From Candidatus Accumulibacter sp. UBA704 (GTDB taxonomy: Bacteria > Pseudomonadota > Gammaproteobacteria > Burkholderiales > Rhodocyclaceae): a stretch of 28,189 nucleotides of DNA. The stretch lies in assembly GCA_002304785.1 (NCBI GenBank), contig DBMG01000066.1, positions 1-28,189 on the forward strand, in the 5' to 3' direction. The notes beneath the pieces are model-generated. The model was not told where the DNA came from. It saw only the letters and a list, made by a program, of their open reading frames with translations, and searched no databases. Position 1 is the first letter of the stretch; each line of letters opens with the position of its first letter. Below are positions 16,344 through 23,650 of this stretch, in pieces. The translations under genes and the position numbers were made by a program.

Positions 16344-17705
16344 TCAAAAGACCTTCAATCCGTGCAACAGCACGAGCGCGATAAGCAGCGGCGTGACATA
16401 GCGAACGAGGAAGAATACCGCGCGGATCAGGCCGCGGTTGGGCAGGCTGCCGTCGTTGCCGAGTTGCTTCTCCAGCTGCGGCAAGCCATAGACCCAGCCG
16501 ACGAACAGGCAGATCAGGATGCCGCCGAGCGGCAGCATCACGTTGGAGCTAAGGAAGTCGTACAGGTCGAAGGCATTCATCCCGAATACCTTGATCTCCG
16601 CCATCACGCTCTGCGACAGCGTCGCTGGGACGCCAAGCAGGGCGATGGCCAAGATGGTGTAGAGCGACGCCCGCTTGCGTCCGTAGCCGAAGCGCTCGGA
16701 GAGAATCGCCACCGGCACTTCCAGCAGCGAGAGGATCGCGCCCACGCTGGCGATCGCCGTGAGGAGGAAGAAGATGGTCATGAACACCGTACCGCCGGGC
16801 ATCGACGTGAACACCGCAGGGATGGTCATGAACACCAGCGAGGGGCCGGCGGCCGGCTCGAAGCCGAAAGCGAATACGGCGGGGAAGATGGCGATGCCGG
16901 CGAGCAGCGATACGGACAGGTCGGCGAGCATCACGCGTGTCGTTGTCGCCGGGATGTTCTGGTCCTCGCGGAAGTAGCTGCCGTAGGTCAGCATGGTGCC
17001 CATGCCGATCGACAGTTTGAAGAAGGCCAGCCCAAGCGCGGTAAGCACCACGGCGGGGGTGATTTTTGCCAGGTCCGGGCTGAACAGGAAAGCCAGACCG
17101 GGAGCGGCGGCGCCGGGCAACGTCAGGCTGCGCACGCACAGCACCAGCAGCAGGATGAACAGCAGCGGCATCAGCTTGCGCGCCACGGCCTCGATGCCCC
17201 GGGACACGCCGAGCATGATGATGCTGCCGGTCACGCCGAGCACTACCCACTGCCAGAGCAGTGACGAGACGGGGTTCGAGACGAGAGCGCCGAAAGCCGC
17301 ACCGGCCGCCTTCGGGTCGGTCGTCGAGATTTCGCCCATGGCTGCCTTGATGACGTAGGCGTACACCCAGCCGGCCACGCCGGAATAGAAGGCCATGATC
17401 AGCAGCGCAGCGAGAAAACCCATCCAGCCGATGATCTTCCACCACCACTGCCCACGCGGCGCGACTTTCTCGAACGTGGTAATGGCATTGGCGCGCGCGG
17501 CGCGCCCGAGCATCGTCTCGACGATCATCACCGGCAAGCCGACCAGCAGGGTGGCCAGCAGGTAGACCAGCAGGAAACCGGCGCCGCCGTTCATGCCGGT
17601 CAGCGAGGGGAACTTCCAGATGTTGCCGAGGCCGACGGCCGAGCCGAGCGTTGCCAGGAGCACCCCGAAGGTGCTGGTGAATCCGTCGCGGGCGGACTGG
17701 GCCAT
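16344..17705 (-). CDS. Sodium-dependent transporter of the neurotransmitter:sodium symporter (NSS) family
   Basis: Inner-membrane Na+-coupled importer, most likely for an amino acid or similar small amine, of the LeuT fold. The product is 453 aa from the ATG at 17705, which has AGGGAGA seven nt upstream; a longer TTG start at 17726 is less likely. About eleven to twelve TM helices are visible. The unwound first helix reads ATLGSAVGLGNIWKFP, the sodium- and substrate-binding core of the family, followed by NGGAGFL. Bacterial members of about 450 aa often have eleven helices. The upstream gene on the same strand is a lactonase-like protein 45 nt away, so the two may be co-transcribed. The substrate is unknown; arginase lies just beyond but is transcribed divergently. 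Confidence 0.93.
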   Translation of the reverse strand: MAQSARDGFTSTFGVLLATLGSAVGLGNIWKFPSLTGMNGGAGFLLVYLLATLLVGLPVMIVETMLGRAARANAITTFEKVAPRGQWWWKIIGWMGFLAALLIMAFYSGVAGWVYAYVIKAAMGEISTTDPKAAGAAFGALVSNPVSSLLWQWVVLGVTGSIIMLGVSRGIEAVARKLMPLLFILLLVLCVRSLTLPGAAAPGLAFLFSPDLAKITPAVVLTALGLAFFKLSIGMGTMLTYGSYFREDQNIPATTTRVMLADLSVSLLAGIAIFPAVFAFGFEPAAGPSLVFMTIPAVFTSMPGGTVFMTIFFLLTAIASVGAILSLLEVPVAILSERFGYGRKRASLYTILAIALLGVPATLSQSVMAEIKVFGMNAFDLYDFLSSNVMLPLGGILICLFVGWVYGLPQLEKQLGNDGSLPNRGLIRAVFFLVRYVTPLLIALVLLHGLKVF

Positions 17706-17750
17706 CTTGTCTTCTCCCTGTTTCAAAAAGTGCGCAAGTATGTCACGGAG

Positions 17751-18758
17751 TCACGGCAAGGCGACGATTTCGACACAGATCGGATCCTCACCGGTCGCGA
17801 GCCGGCAGCGCTGACGCGGGCAACCCGTTTCCGCATCAATCTCGTACACCGACAGGTGATGGGAAAGCTGCCCGGCGACCGCCAGCCAGCGCCCGGAAGG
17901 GTCGATGGCCATGCCGCGCGGCTGGGCTTCGGTCGGATAGTGGCCGAACAGCGCGAGTTGACCGTTCTGGGAATCGACAGAGAACACTGCCAGCGTCGAG
18001 GAACGCCGATCGGTGGCGTAGAGGAATTCGCCGGAGGGCGTGCTGCGCAACTCGGCCGCCCAGGGCTGGCCTCTGAAACCGTGCGGCATCATGCTTATCG
18101 AACTCGTGAGTTGCAGCGTCCCCTTTTCCGCGTCGAACGCGAACGCGTCGATGCTGCCGTCGAGCTCGTTGAGGCAATGCACATGCCGGTTATCCGGCGA
18201 AAACACCAGATGGCGCGGACCGCTGCCGGGGCGGACGGACACCTGCGCCGGCACGTTCGGTTCCAAACGGCCGTCGTCGGCCAGCCGGTAAATCCGGATC
18301 GCATCCGCTCCGAGGGTGGGCACCAGCAGCCAGCCATCGGTGGCATCGACCACCACCGCGTGCGCACGCGGCAGATCCCGTTCCACCTGCCCGACGGGCA
18401 ATGGACGGCCGTTCGAATCAAGAGGAAAGGCAGCCAGCAGATTGTCGCCGTAGGAAGCCACGAAGGCGGTCCCCATCGTCCGGCTAAAGTTCACGTAAGT
18501 CGGCCCGCCTGGGCAAGGAACGCTGCCGAGCAGGGCAAGCTCGCCACTGTCCGGGTTGATCGAACATGTCAGGAGTGTGTTTTCAGCCTTCGCCCCGACC
18601 AGAAGAACACGTCCGTCCGGGCTGATCTTCATCGGCAAAGGGCTGCCGGAAATCGATAGGCGCTGACGCGGGGAAGTCTCCTCGGTACGGGAGTCGAGAG
18701 CGAAAACGTCGATCTCGCGGCTTCCGGCGCACGAGACGTAAATGAAGGTCCGGGTCAT
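17751..18758 (-). CDS. Lactonase family protein, seven-bladed beta-propeller (6-phosphogluconolactonase/YbhE-like)
   Basis: The product is 335 aa and built of repeated beta-propeller blades. Recurrent elements include SPDGRVLLVGAKAENTL, SRTMGTAFVASYGDN, SPDNRHVHCLNELDGSI and DPSGRWLAVAGQ, each roughly 40-50 residues apart. This is the Lactonase (YbhE/Pgl, cycloisomerase-2) pattern. YbhE of E. coli hydrolyses 6-phosphogluconolactone, but many relatives have unknown substrates, and no other pentose-phosphate gene is nearby. No signal peptide is evident, so it is probably cytoplasmic. It is the first gene of a probable two-gene unit with the symporter. Confidence 0.82.
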   Translation of the reverse strand: MTRTFIYVSCAGSREIDVFALDSRTEETSPRQRLSISGSPLPMKISPDGRVLLVGAKAENTLLTCSINPDSGELALLGSVPCPGGPTYVNFSRTMGTAFVASYGDNLLAAFPLDSNGRPLPVGQVERDLPRAHAVVVDATDGWLLVPTLGADAIRIYRLADDGRLEPNVPAQVSVRPGSGPRHLVFSPDNRHVHCLNELDGSIDAFAFDAEKGTLQLTSSISMMPHGFRGQPWAAELRSTPSGEFLYATDRRSSTLAVFSVDSQNGQLALFGHYPTEAQPRGMAIDPSGRWLAVAGQLSHHLSVYEIDAETGCPRQRCRLATGEDPICVEIVALP

Positions 18759-18807
18759 GGCAGTCTGTTCTCCGAGGCAAAAACCACGATGGAACTGCTA
18801 GTGTACG

Positions 18808-18833
18808 AAAAGCTGGCGATTGCGCCAGTTTTT
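18808..18833. terminator. Terminator-like hairpin in the arginase leader (possible attenuator)
   Basis: CTGGCG (18813-18818) and CGCCAG (18823-18828) form a stem with an ATTG loop. It is flanked by AAAA(G) on the left and TTTTT on the right (18829-18833). It is thus terminator-like on both strands. It sits only about 30 nt before the arginase ATG and about 50 nt from the lactonase start, where an ordinary end-of-gene terminator is not expected. Confidence 0.55.
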
Positions 18834-18863
18834 CCCGGGGATAGACTGTTTGGTGGAGAAGGC

Positions 18864-19784
18864 ATGAACAACATCAGTGTGAGCCTGATCGGCGCACCAA
18901 CCGATATTGGTGCCGGCATGCTCGGCGCGCGCATGGGCCCGGAAGCGCTGCGCGTGGCGGGACTGGGCGGCGCCATTGAACAATTCGGCATCACGGTCCG
19001 CGACTGCGGCAATATCGGTGGACCGGCCAATCCCTGGCAACCGGCGGTCGAAGGTTTTCGCCACCTTCCCGAAGTCATTGCCTGGAACCGGGCCGTGCAT
19101 GATGCCGTCCATGCGGAACTGGCCATGGGAAGCCTGCCGGTGCTGCTGGGCGGCGACCATTCGCTGGCGATCGGGTCGATCAGCGCCGTCGCCCGCCACT
19201 GCCGGGAAAAGCGCAAGAAACTGCGCGTGCTGTGGTTCGACGCGCACGCCGATTTCAATACGGCGGCGCTGACCCCCAGTGGAAATTTGCACGGAATGCC
19301 GGTCGCCAGCCTGTGCGGCCACGGTCCGCGCGAACTGGTGGAAATGGCCGGTTTCGTTCCGGCCCTGAACCCAAAGGATATCCGCCAGATCGGCATCCGC
19401 AGCGTCGATGCCGGGGAAAAGCGGCTGGTGCACGACGCCGGCATCGAGGTGTACGACATGCGCTTCATCGACGAGATGGGCATGCGCCACACGATGGAAC
19501 TGGTCCTGGCGCTGATCGGACCCGACACGCACCTGCATGTCAGCCTCGATGTCGATTTTCTCGACCCCGACATCGCGCCGGGCGTGGGCACCACGGTGCG
19601 AGGCGGCCCGACCTACCGCGAGGCGCAGTTGTGCATGGAAATGATCGCCGATACCGGAAGGCTGGCTTCGCTCGACGTCGTCGAGCTCAATCCGGCGCTG
19701 GACGTACGCAACCGCACCGCCGAACTGGCGGTCGATCTGATCGAAAGCCTGTTCGGGAAAAGCACCCTGATGCGCAGCGGCTGA
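18864..19784 (+). CDS. rocF: Arginase
   Basis: Dinuclear manganese enzyme hydrolysing L-arginine to ornithine and urea. The product is 306 aa, the standard arginase length. Metal-binding motifs are complete: GGDHS (96-100), DAHAD (126-130) and DVDFLDP (229-235). The loop VGTTVRGGPTYREA is typical of arginase and distinguishes it from agmatinase. The start at 18864 follows GGAGAAGG and gives the typical opening ISVSLIGAPTDIGAG. An in-frame upstream ATG at 18789 would add 25 residues containing the leader hairpin and is less likely. It is divergent from the lactonase-symporter pair and convergent with the acyltransferase. Confidence 0.94.
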   Translation: MNNISVSLIGAPTDIGAGMLGARMGPEALRVAGLGGAIEQFGITVRDCGNIGGPANPWQPAVEGFRHLPEVIAWNRAVHDAVHAELAMGSLPVLLGGDHSLAIGSISAVARHCREKRKKLRVLWFDAHADFNTAALTPSGNLHGMPVASLCGHGPRELVEMAGFVPALNPKDIRQIGIRSVDAGEKRLVHDAGIEVYDMRFIDEMGMRHTMELVLALIGPDTHLHVSLDVDFLDPDIAPGVGTTVRGGPTYREAQLCMEMIADTGRLASLDVVELNPALDVRNRTAELAVDLIESLFGKSTLMRSG

Positions 19785-19806
19785 CTGCGCCGGGGGAAGA
19801 GGGCGT

Positions 19807-20511
19807 TCAGGACGCTGCAGCCAGCGGCGCGTTGCCCGACCACTCGTCGTGCAGGGTGTCCACCCCGGTGTCGCTGACAATCAGGCTGTCGAGCGTCTGA
19901 TGCAGCAGCACGGCCGGCGCATTGACGCGTTCGCACTGGCGCAGCTTGCCCATCTGCCGGAATCCGAAGCGTCGCTCGTAGAAGCGAACGTGGCGCGGAT
20001 TGACTTCGATCACGGCATCGCTGGCTTGCAAGTGCTCCTTGCCGTACATCAGGGCAGTGCGGAAAAGGGCGTTCAGCATATGTCCAGAACTGAATTCAGG
20101 ATGCACCGCCAGCCGCGTCACCTCGCAAACCCGCCGCCCCGCATGGCGCAACCCGGACAATTCCTGTGCGTAAAGCCCGTCGGCCAGCAGCCCTTCGGGG
20201 GAATCAAGGCCGATGGTCAGCGTTGCGACGACTTCCTCATCGTCCCAGACGGCCAGCGTCACGCGGTTCGGGTCGTTCGGCGGATAGACGGACGGCTGCA
20301 TGCTGTAGCCACGCCAGGCATACATGCGGCGCACCAGGCGGCTGACGGCCCCCTGCTGGAATTGCGTTCGTGCCAGGCGGATATCGTATCCCCCGGAAAT
20401 TCGAGGCAATGAAACCGTTCGGCATCGCGCGGCGAGCGAAATCACCGTTTCCGGAAAGAAACGGTCTATGGCCGAAGCCGACTCCCCCTGTTTTGTAATA
20501 ATTTCACGCAT
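19807..20511 (-). CDS. FeeM-like N-acyl amino acid synthase / GNAT-fold acyltransferase
   Basis: The product is about 234 aa. The central region (CEVTRLAVHPEF, then MLNALFRTALMYG, then NPRHVRFYERRFGFRQ) has the GNAT/autoinducer-synthase-like fold seen in the N-acyl amino acid synthase FeeM. It is also seen in the acyltransferases associated with PEP-CTERM/exosortase systems. Such enzymes use acyl-ACP to acylate an amino acid, but substrates here are unknown. No exosortase or PEP-CTERM protein is in the window. The start is uncertain: the ATG at 20511 lacks a clear Shine-Dalgarno, and the open frame reaches back to 20562. The gene is 176 nt downstream of bactofilin on the same strand and may share its transcript. 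Confidence 0.72.
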   Translation of the reverse strand: MREIITKQGESASAIDRFFPETVISLAARCRTVSLPRISGGYDIRLARTQFQQGAVSRLVRRMYAWRGYSMQPSVYPPNDPNRVTLAVWDDEEVVATLTIGLDSPEGLLADGLYAQELSGLRHAGRRVCEVTRLAVHPEFSSGHMLNALFRTALMYGKEHLQASDAVIEVNPRHVRFYERRFGFRQMGKLRQCERVNAPAVLLHQTLDSLIVSDTGVDTLHDEWSGNAPLAAAS

Positions 20512-20577
20512 GGAAGAAAGATGATGACACAAAAAGAAACTGCTAGCCCCAAAAAAAACCACAGCAATGCTTCAAGA

Positions 20578-20631
20578 GGTCGACGCTGACACGCAGCGCG
20601 ATGGCGAACGTCACGCCGCACAGCGTCGACC
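20578..20631 (-). repeat. Long-armed inverted repeat between bactofilin and the acyltransferase
   Basis: GGTCGACGCTG (20578-20588) and CAGCGTCGACC (20621-20631) are perfect 11-bp complements around a 32-nt loop. Read on the minus strand, an eight-base T run (20558-20551) lies about 20 nt past the stem. It may end the bactofilin transcript or form part of the acyltransferase leader. The separation of stem and T-run makes it a poor classical terminator. Confidence 0.45.
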
Positions 20632-20687
20632 AAAGCCATTGCCAGGAAGGGCAGTGATTCAGCCTAACTGCCATGCGCAACCGCCGA

Positions 20688-21323
20688 TTAGCCGGCGGCG
20701 GCATTGAGAACGACGACCGGGTCGACCACCGTCTTGGTCTTGGTGGCGTTGCCCGCGGAAAGCACATTGATGTCCCCGCAAAGCTCGCACCCTTCATCGG
20801 CTACCAGCTTGCCGTAGCGAATCGTTCCCTTGACGCGTCCCGTCGAATGGATGACCAGTTGCGAACGCGCCGTCAATTCTCCTTCGAACGTTCCGTGAAT
20901 CTCGGCAATGTCGATGCTGACCTTGCCGACGAACGATCCGCGCTCGGCGATGCGCACCACGCGACTGTCCATCGTCGCCTCCACGCGCCCTTCGACAACC
21001 AGCGTGTCGCAATCAAGGATTTCAGCCCCCTTGAGCTTGACTTCCGGCCCCACGATCAGACGGGCGCCCATTCCGGACTCGGCATCCACGCCGCCGGTCT
21101 CGGCTTGCCGCGCTTCCGCCGTCTCCCCCGAGGCCGCGGCCGCTGAAGGCTTGGCGGCATCAACGGGCATCGCCGAGGCAACGTCCTTGGTGGGAGGCGC
21201 TGGTCTGACAGCAGCGTTGTCGTTCGCAGTCGCGACCGATCGCGGCGTGGAGGCAGGTACGGCCCCGGCATCACGGCGTGGTATGGGGTCGTTGCGGTTG
21301 AACAGAGTCGATTTGTTGAACAC
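20688..21323 (-). CDS. Bactofilin (DUF583/polymer-forming cytoskeletal protein)
   Basis: Bactofilins self-assemble into membrane-associated filaments that place cell-wall or envelope enzymes. The product is 211 aa. Residues 1-86 are Ala/Pro-rich and probably disordered. Residues 88-190 form a regular beta-helix of short repeats (LIVGPEVKLKG, LVVEGRVEATM, VRIAERGSFVG, IHGTFEGELTA, LVIHSTGRVKG), the bactofilin core. A short hydrophobic tail follows. The GTG start at 21323 is chosen because GAGGAAGGA lies just before it and because the N-terminus then reads MFNKS, similar to many bactofilins. A sigma-54 promoter ends about 35 nt upstream; an ATG at 21398 would place that promoter inside the gene. 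Confidence 0.9.
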   Translation of the reverse strand: MFNKSTLFNRNDPIPRRDAGAVPASTPRSVATANDNAAVRPAPPTKDVASAMPVDAAKPSAAAASGETAEARQAETGGVDAESGMGARLIVGPEVKLKGAEILDCDTLVVEGRVEATMDSRVVRIAERGSFVGKVSIDIAEIHGTFEGELTARSQLVIHSTGRVKGTIRYGKLVADEGCELCGDINVLSAGNATKTKTVVDPVVVLNAAAG

Positions 21324-21367
21324 TGGATATCCTTCCTCAGGTGAAAGCACGAATGCCCGATCCCTTG

Positions 21368-21384
21368 AGCGATATCCGTGCCAG
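21368..21384 (-). promoter_or_regulatory. Sigma-54 (RpoN) promoter of the bactofilin gene
   Basis: The minus strand reads CTGGCACGGATATCGCT. The consensus is YTGGCACG-N4-TTGCW, so the match is complete except for one base (TCGC for TTGC). The invariant -24 GG and -12 GC are kept at the right spacing. The predicted start site near 21357 gives a leader of about 34 nt with a strong Shine-Dalgarno before the GTG at 21323. Confidence 0.8.
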
Positions 21385-21456
21385 AAGATTTTCTCCATAC
21401 AAAACAGGTTCTTGGAAAAAATACTGAAGGCTGAAGATGAAATTTCGGGCAGGATT

Positions 21457-21474
21457 TGTCGGGATAAAGCGACA
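21457..21474. promoter_or_regulatory. Predicted GlrR binding site 1 (promoter-proximal)
   Basis: TGTC (21457-21460), ten bases, GACA (21471-21474), matching TGTC-N10-GACA reported for E. coli GlrR. The match extends to TTGTCG...GCGACA, identical in flanks to site 2. Its centre lies about 110 bp upstream of the predicted bactofilin transcription start, a normal distance for a sigma-54 activator. Confidence 0.7.
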
Positions 21475-21512
21475 CTAGCCAGACAGGAGAAATAAAACGT
21501 AGTGCGATCAGT

Positions 21513-21548
21513 AAGTTGCCTTGTCGCCGATTAGCGACAAGGCAACTT
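21513..21548. promoter_or_regulatory. Predicted GlrR binding site 2 within a perfect 15-bp palindrome
   Basis: AAGTTGCCTTGTCGC (21513-21527) and GCGACAAGGCAACTT (21534-21548) are perfect complements with a 6-bp centre. The inner part is TGTC (21522-21525), ten bases, GACA (21536-21539), the GlrR motif. The site is 65 bp from site 1 and about 100 bp before glrK, so it could also serve autoregulation. A terminator role is unlikely because no T-tract follows on either strand. Confidence 0.7.
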
Positions 21549-21647
21549 TCCACTGAGATTCGCTTCCTCTTCGCACCCGCCGAGGGCCACCGATCTGTTA
21601 CGCTTTGCGACTATCCGGCATTCCTCCGAATCAGTCCGAAGCGCCCT

Positions 21648-23063
21648 ATGATCCGTGCCTCCTTTCGCCAGAGCATGCTCGCTGGCTTTCTGTTGATCGT
21701 CGCATTTCTCGGCTGGGCCGGCGTGCGCGGCTGGTTGCTGGTAGAACGTTTCGCTGCGCAGAGCCGCGCGAACGGCGAAATCGCGCTCCAGCTCAGTACG
21801 TCGATCCAGGAACTGGGAGAACGGACCATCGAACTCGAGCGCAGTGCCCGTCAATTCATGGTGCTGAACGACAACGCCGTGCTGGCCCGTTTCGATGCGC
21901 AAGTGTCCCGCTCGCTGGCGGCGGTCGAGCGCCTGGAATCCCTTTCCGCCCGCCCGCTGGAGAACTTGCCCGGAGACTGGCAGCTAGCGGTCGGCGAACT
22001 CGCCCGAGCACTGCATCTTTCGGCCTCTGCCAAAGAGATCCCGGTCTTGTTGAGCCGACTGACGGAAATAAACGGTCAACTCGATCATGCCAGCCGACGC
22101 TGGATCGACAAACAGCACGCCGACACGCTGGAACGGCTTGAAGAAGGACGGCTGCAGCTCGGAACACTGGTGGCCGGAGCCGTCGGCGCCGCTTTCCTGG
22201 TGGCGCTGGCCATGAGCTGGTGGCTTGCCCGGCCGATCGGCTCCATCGAGCGTGCGATCGAGCAGCTGGGGGAAAGCCGCTTCGATATTCCAGTAGAGGT
22301 TTCCGGACCCGCCGATCTGCGCCTGATCGGGCGTCGACTCGACTGGCTGCGGCAGCGGTTGAGCGAGCTGGAAGCGGAGCGCGAGCGCGCCCTCCGGCAT
22401 GTCTCGCACGAACTGAAGACACCGCTTACCGCCCTGCGCGAAGGCGTGGCGCTGCTGCAGGAAGAAATCCCCGGACCGCTCGAAGGCACGCAGCGGGAAG
22501 TGGTCGACATCCTGGATGCGAACGCCCGATCACTGCAGGTGCACATCGAAAGCCTGTTGCGCTTGAATGCGGTGTCATTGGGCGCCAGGCGCCTGCATCG
22601 CCGCCCGGTGAACCTGAAGCGGCTGTTCGACGGAGTGGTGCAGGATCGCGAACTGCAGATCCAGGCCCGGCAACTGCAGGTTCGCTGCTCGGTCCCTTCC
22701 ACTTCAGGAATGCTCGACGCGGACAAGCTGCGCGTGGTCATCGACAACCTTCTCTCCAACGCCATCGATTTCAGCCCGGACGGCGGCGTCATCCGGCTCG
22801 ACGCCCTGATCGAGGCCGGCAAGCTTCGCATCGCCTGCATCGACCACGGACCGGGAATTGCCGCAGAAGATGCCGAACGCATTTTCTCCCCATTCGTGCA
22901 GGGGCAGCGCCCCGCCCCCGTCGAACGCCACGGCAGCGGCGTCGGTCTCTCGATCGTGCGCGAACTGATGGCCGTCATGGGCGGCGAGATCCGCGTGGTG
23001 GCCGCAGGCAATTCCACCGGGGCGCATTTCGAGATCGTGTTGCCCTGGGCAACCGCAACCTGA
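21648..23063 (+). CDS. glrK: Sensor histidine kinase GlrK/QseE type
   Basis: Membrane sensor kinase that should phosphorylate the response regulator encoded two genes downstream. The product is 471 aa. TM1 is at about residues 10-29, a helical periplasmic sensor region at 30-170, TM2 at 172-193, HAMP at about 194-245, and the dimerisation/phosphorylation motif HVSHELKTPLTALREG has His254. The ATPase domain has the N-box (VIDNLLSNAIDFSPDGG), G1 (DHGPGIA) and G2 (GSGVGLSIVREL). The start at 21648 gives a normal TM1 position; no clear Shine-Dalgarno precedes it, and the frame is open further upstream. The gene order kinase-lipoprotein-sigma-54 regulator is that of glrK-qseG-glrR in enterobacteria. 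Confidence 0.93.
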   Translation: MIRASFRQSMLAGFLLIVAFLGWAGVRGWLLVERFAAQSRANGEIALQLSTSIQELGERTIELERSARQFMVLNDNAVLARFDAQVSRSLAAVERLESLSARPLENLPGDWQLAVGELARALHLSASAKEIPVLLSRLTEINGQLDHASRRWIDKQHADTLERLEEGRLQLGTLVAGAVGAAFLVALAMSWWLARPIGSIERAIEQLGESRFDIPVEVSGPADLRLIGRRLDWLRQRLSELEAERERALRHVSHELKTPLTALREGVALLQEEIPGPLEGTQREVVDILDANARSLQVHIESLLRLNAVSLGARRLHRRPVNLKRLFDGVVQDRELQIQARQLQVRCSVPSTSGMLDADKLRVVIDNLLSNAIDFSPDGGVIRLDALIEAGKLRIACIDHGPGIAAEDAERIFSPFVQGQRPAPVERHGSGVGLSIVRELMAVMGGEIRVVAAGNSTGAHFEIVLPWATAT

Positions 23064-23072
23064 CAGAACGCC

Positions 23073-23642
23073 ATGAAAATACTGACACGCTTCCGGCACA
23101 GCGCCTTGCTCGGCATGGTTTACCTGCTGGCGGCCTGCACCACGCTCCCCCCTCCGGAAGAGCAACCCGAACCGGGGGTCCTGACAGAGGCTCTCCCGGA
23201 AGTGTCACCGCCTCGCGTCAATGAATCGGCCATGCTGCCGCTGCTCGGCTACTATCACCTGCTGCAGCGCATGACGCCGGCGGAATTGACCCGCGAACGC
23301 CAAACGCTCGCCAGCATTCCGTCTTCACCTGCAGTGCAGCTGCGCCAGTCCATGCTGCTCGGCATGCCGCGCATGACCACCGATCTGCCCCGCGCACTGG
23401 CCCTGCTGGAAGCCATCCAGCGCTCGCACGTACCGGAAGCGGCCAGCCTGCACCCGCTGGCACGGCTGCTGTCGACCCAGTACCAGGAACGGATCAGGCT
23501 CGAAACGCAAAGCGACCGCCTCGCCCAGCAGTTGAAGGAGAGCCAGCGCAAGCGCGACGAACTGCAGGAAAAGATCGATGCCCTGGCGGACATCGAGCGC
23601 TCCATTCCGATTCGACCCAACGCCGTGAAGCCTTCTCCGTGA
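23073..23642 (+). CDS. qseG: QseG-like lipoprotein of the GlrKR system
   Basis: The product is 189 aa with a lipoprotein signal (lipobox LLAAC, lipidated Cys22). After a proline-rich stretch come helical segments, ending in a coiled coil rich in Arg/Glu/Gln (about residues 140-180). Sequence similarity to enterobacterial QseG (YfhG) is weak by eye; the call rests on size, lipoprotein signal, coiled-coil end and position between the kinase and regulator genes. In E. coli QseG is an outer-membrane lipoprotein needed for QseE (GlrK) signalling. The stop overlaps a possible GTG start of the regulator gene. Confidence 0.8.
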   Translation: MKILTRFRHSALLGMVYLLAACTTLPPPEEQPEPGVLTEALPEVSPPRVNESAMLPLLGYYHLLQRMTPAELTRERQTLASIPSSPAVQLRQSMLLGMPRMTTDLPRALALLEAIQRSHVPEAASLHPLARLLSTQYQERIRLETQSDRLAQQLKESQRKRDELQEKIDALADIERSIPIRPNAVKPSP

Positions 23643-23650
23643 GAGCCGTG

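Larger units (their letters stand above)
21324..21647. other. Divergent control region between bactofilin and glrK
   Basis: These 324 nt carry no credible gene. They contain, from left to right, the bactofilin leader, the sigma-54 promoter (21368-21384), two GlrR-type sites (21457-21474 and 21522-21539), and about 100 nt leading to glrK. The second site is embedded in a 15-bp palindrome. No clear sigma-70 promoter for glrK was recognised. Confidence 0.6.

Noticed and set aside
16362..17264. Plus-strand open frame opposite the NSS symporter
   Set aside because: Gln/Glu/His/Arg-rich shadow; the minus strand encodes a clear LeuT-fold transporter.
20629..20645. Weak sigma-54-like sequence (CTGGCAATGGCTTTGGT, minus strand) before the acyltransferase
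   Set aside because: The -12 GC is replaced by GG and the -24 box has a mismatch. No GlrR-type site lies at a suitable distance that is not already assigned to bactofilin.
20543..20674. Possible 43-aa minus-strand membrane peptide between bactofilin and the acyltransferase
   Set aside because: It has one hydrophobic stretch but no Shine-Dalgarno, and it overlaps the inverted repeat. Chance coding cannot be excluded.
21513..21548. Bidirectional terminator at the 15-bp palindrome before glrK
   Set aside because: No T-tract on either strand and no converging gene ends. The embedded TGTC-N10-GACA motif gives a better explanation.
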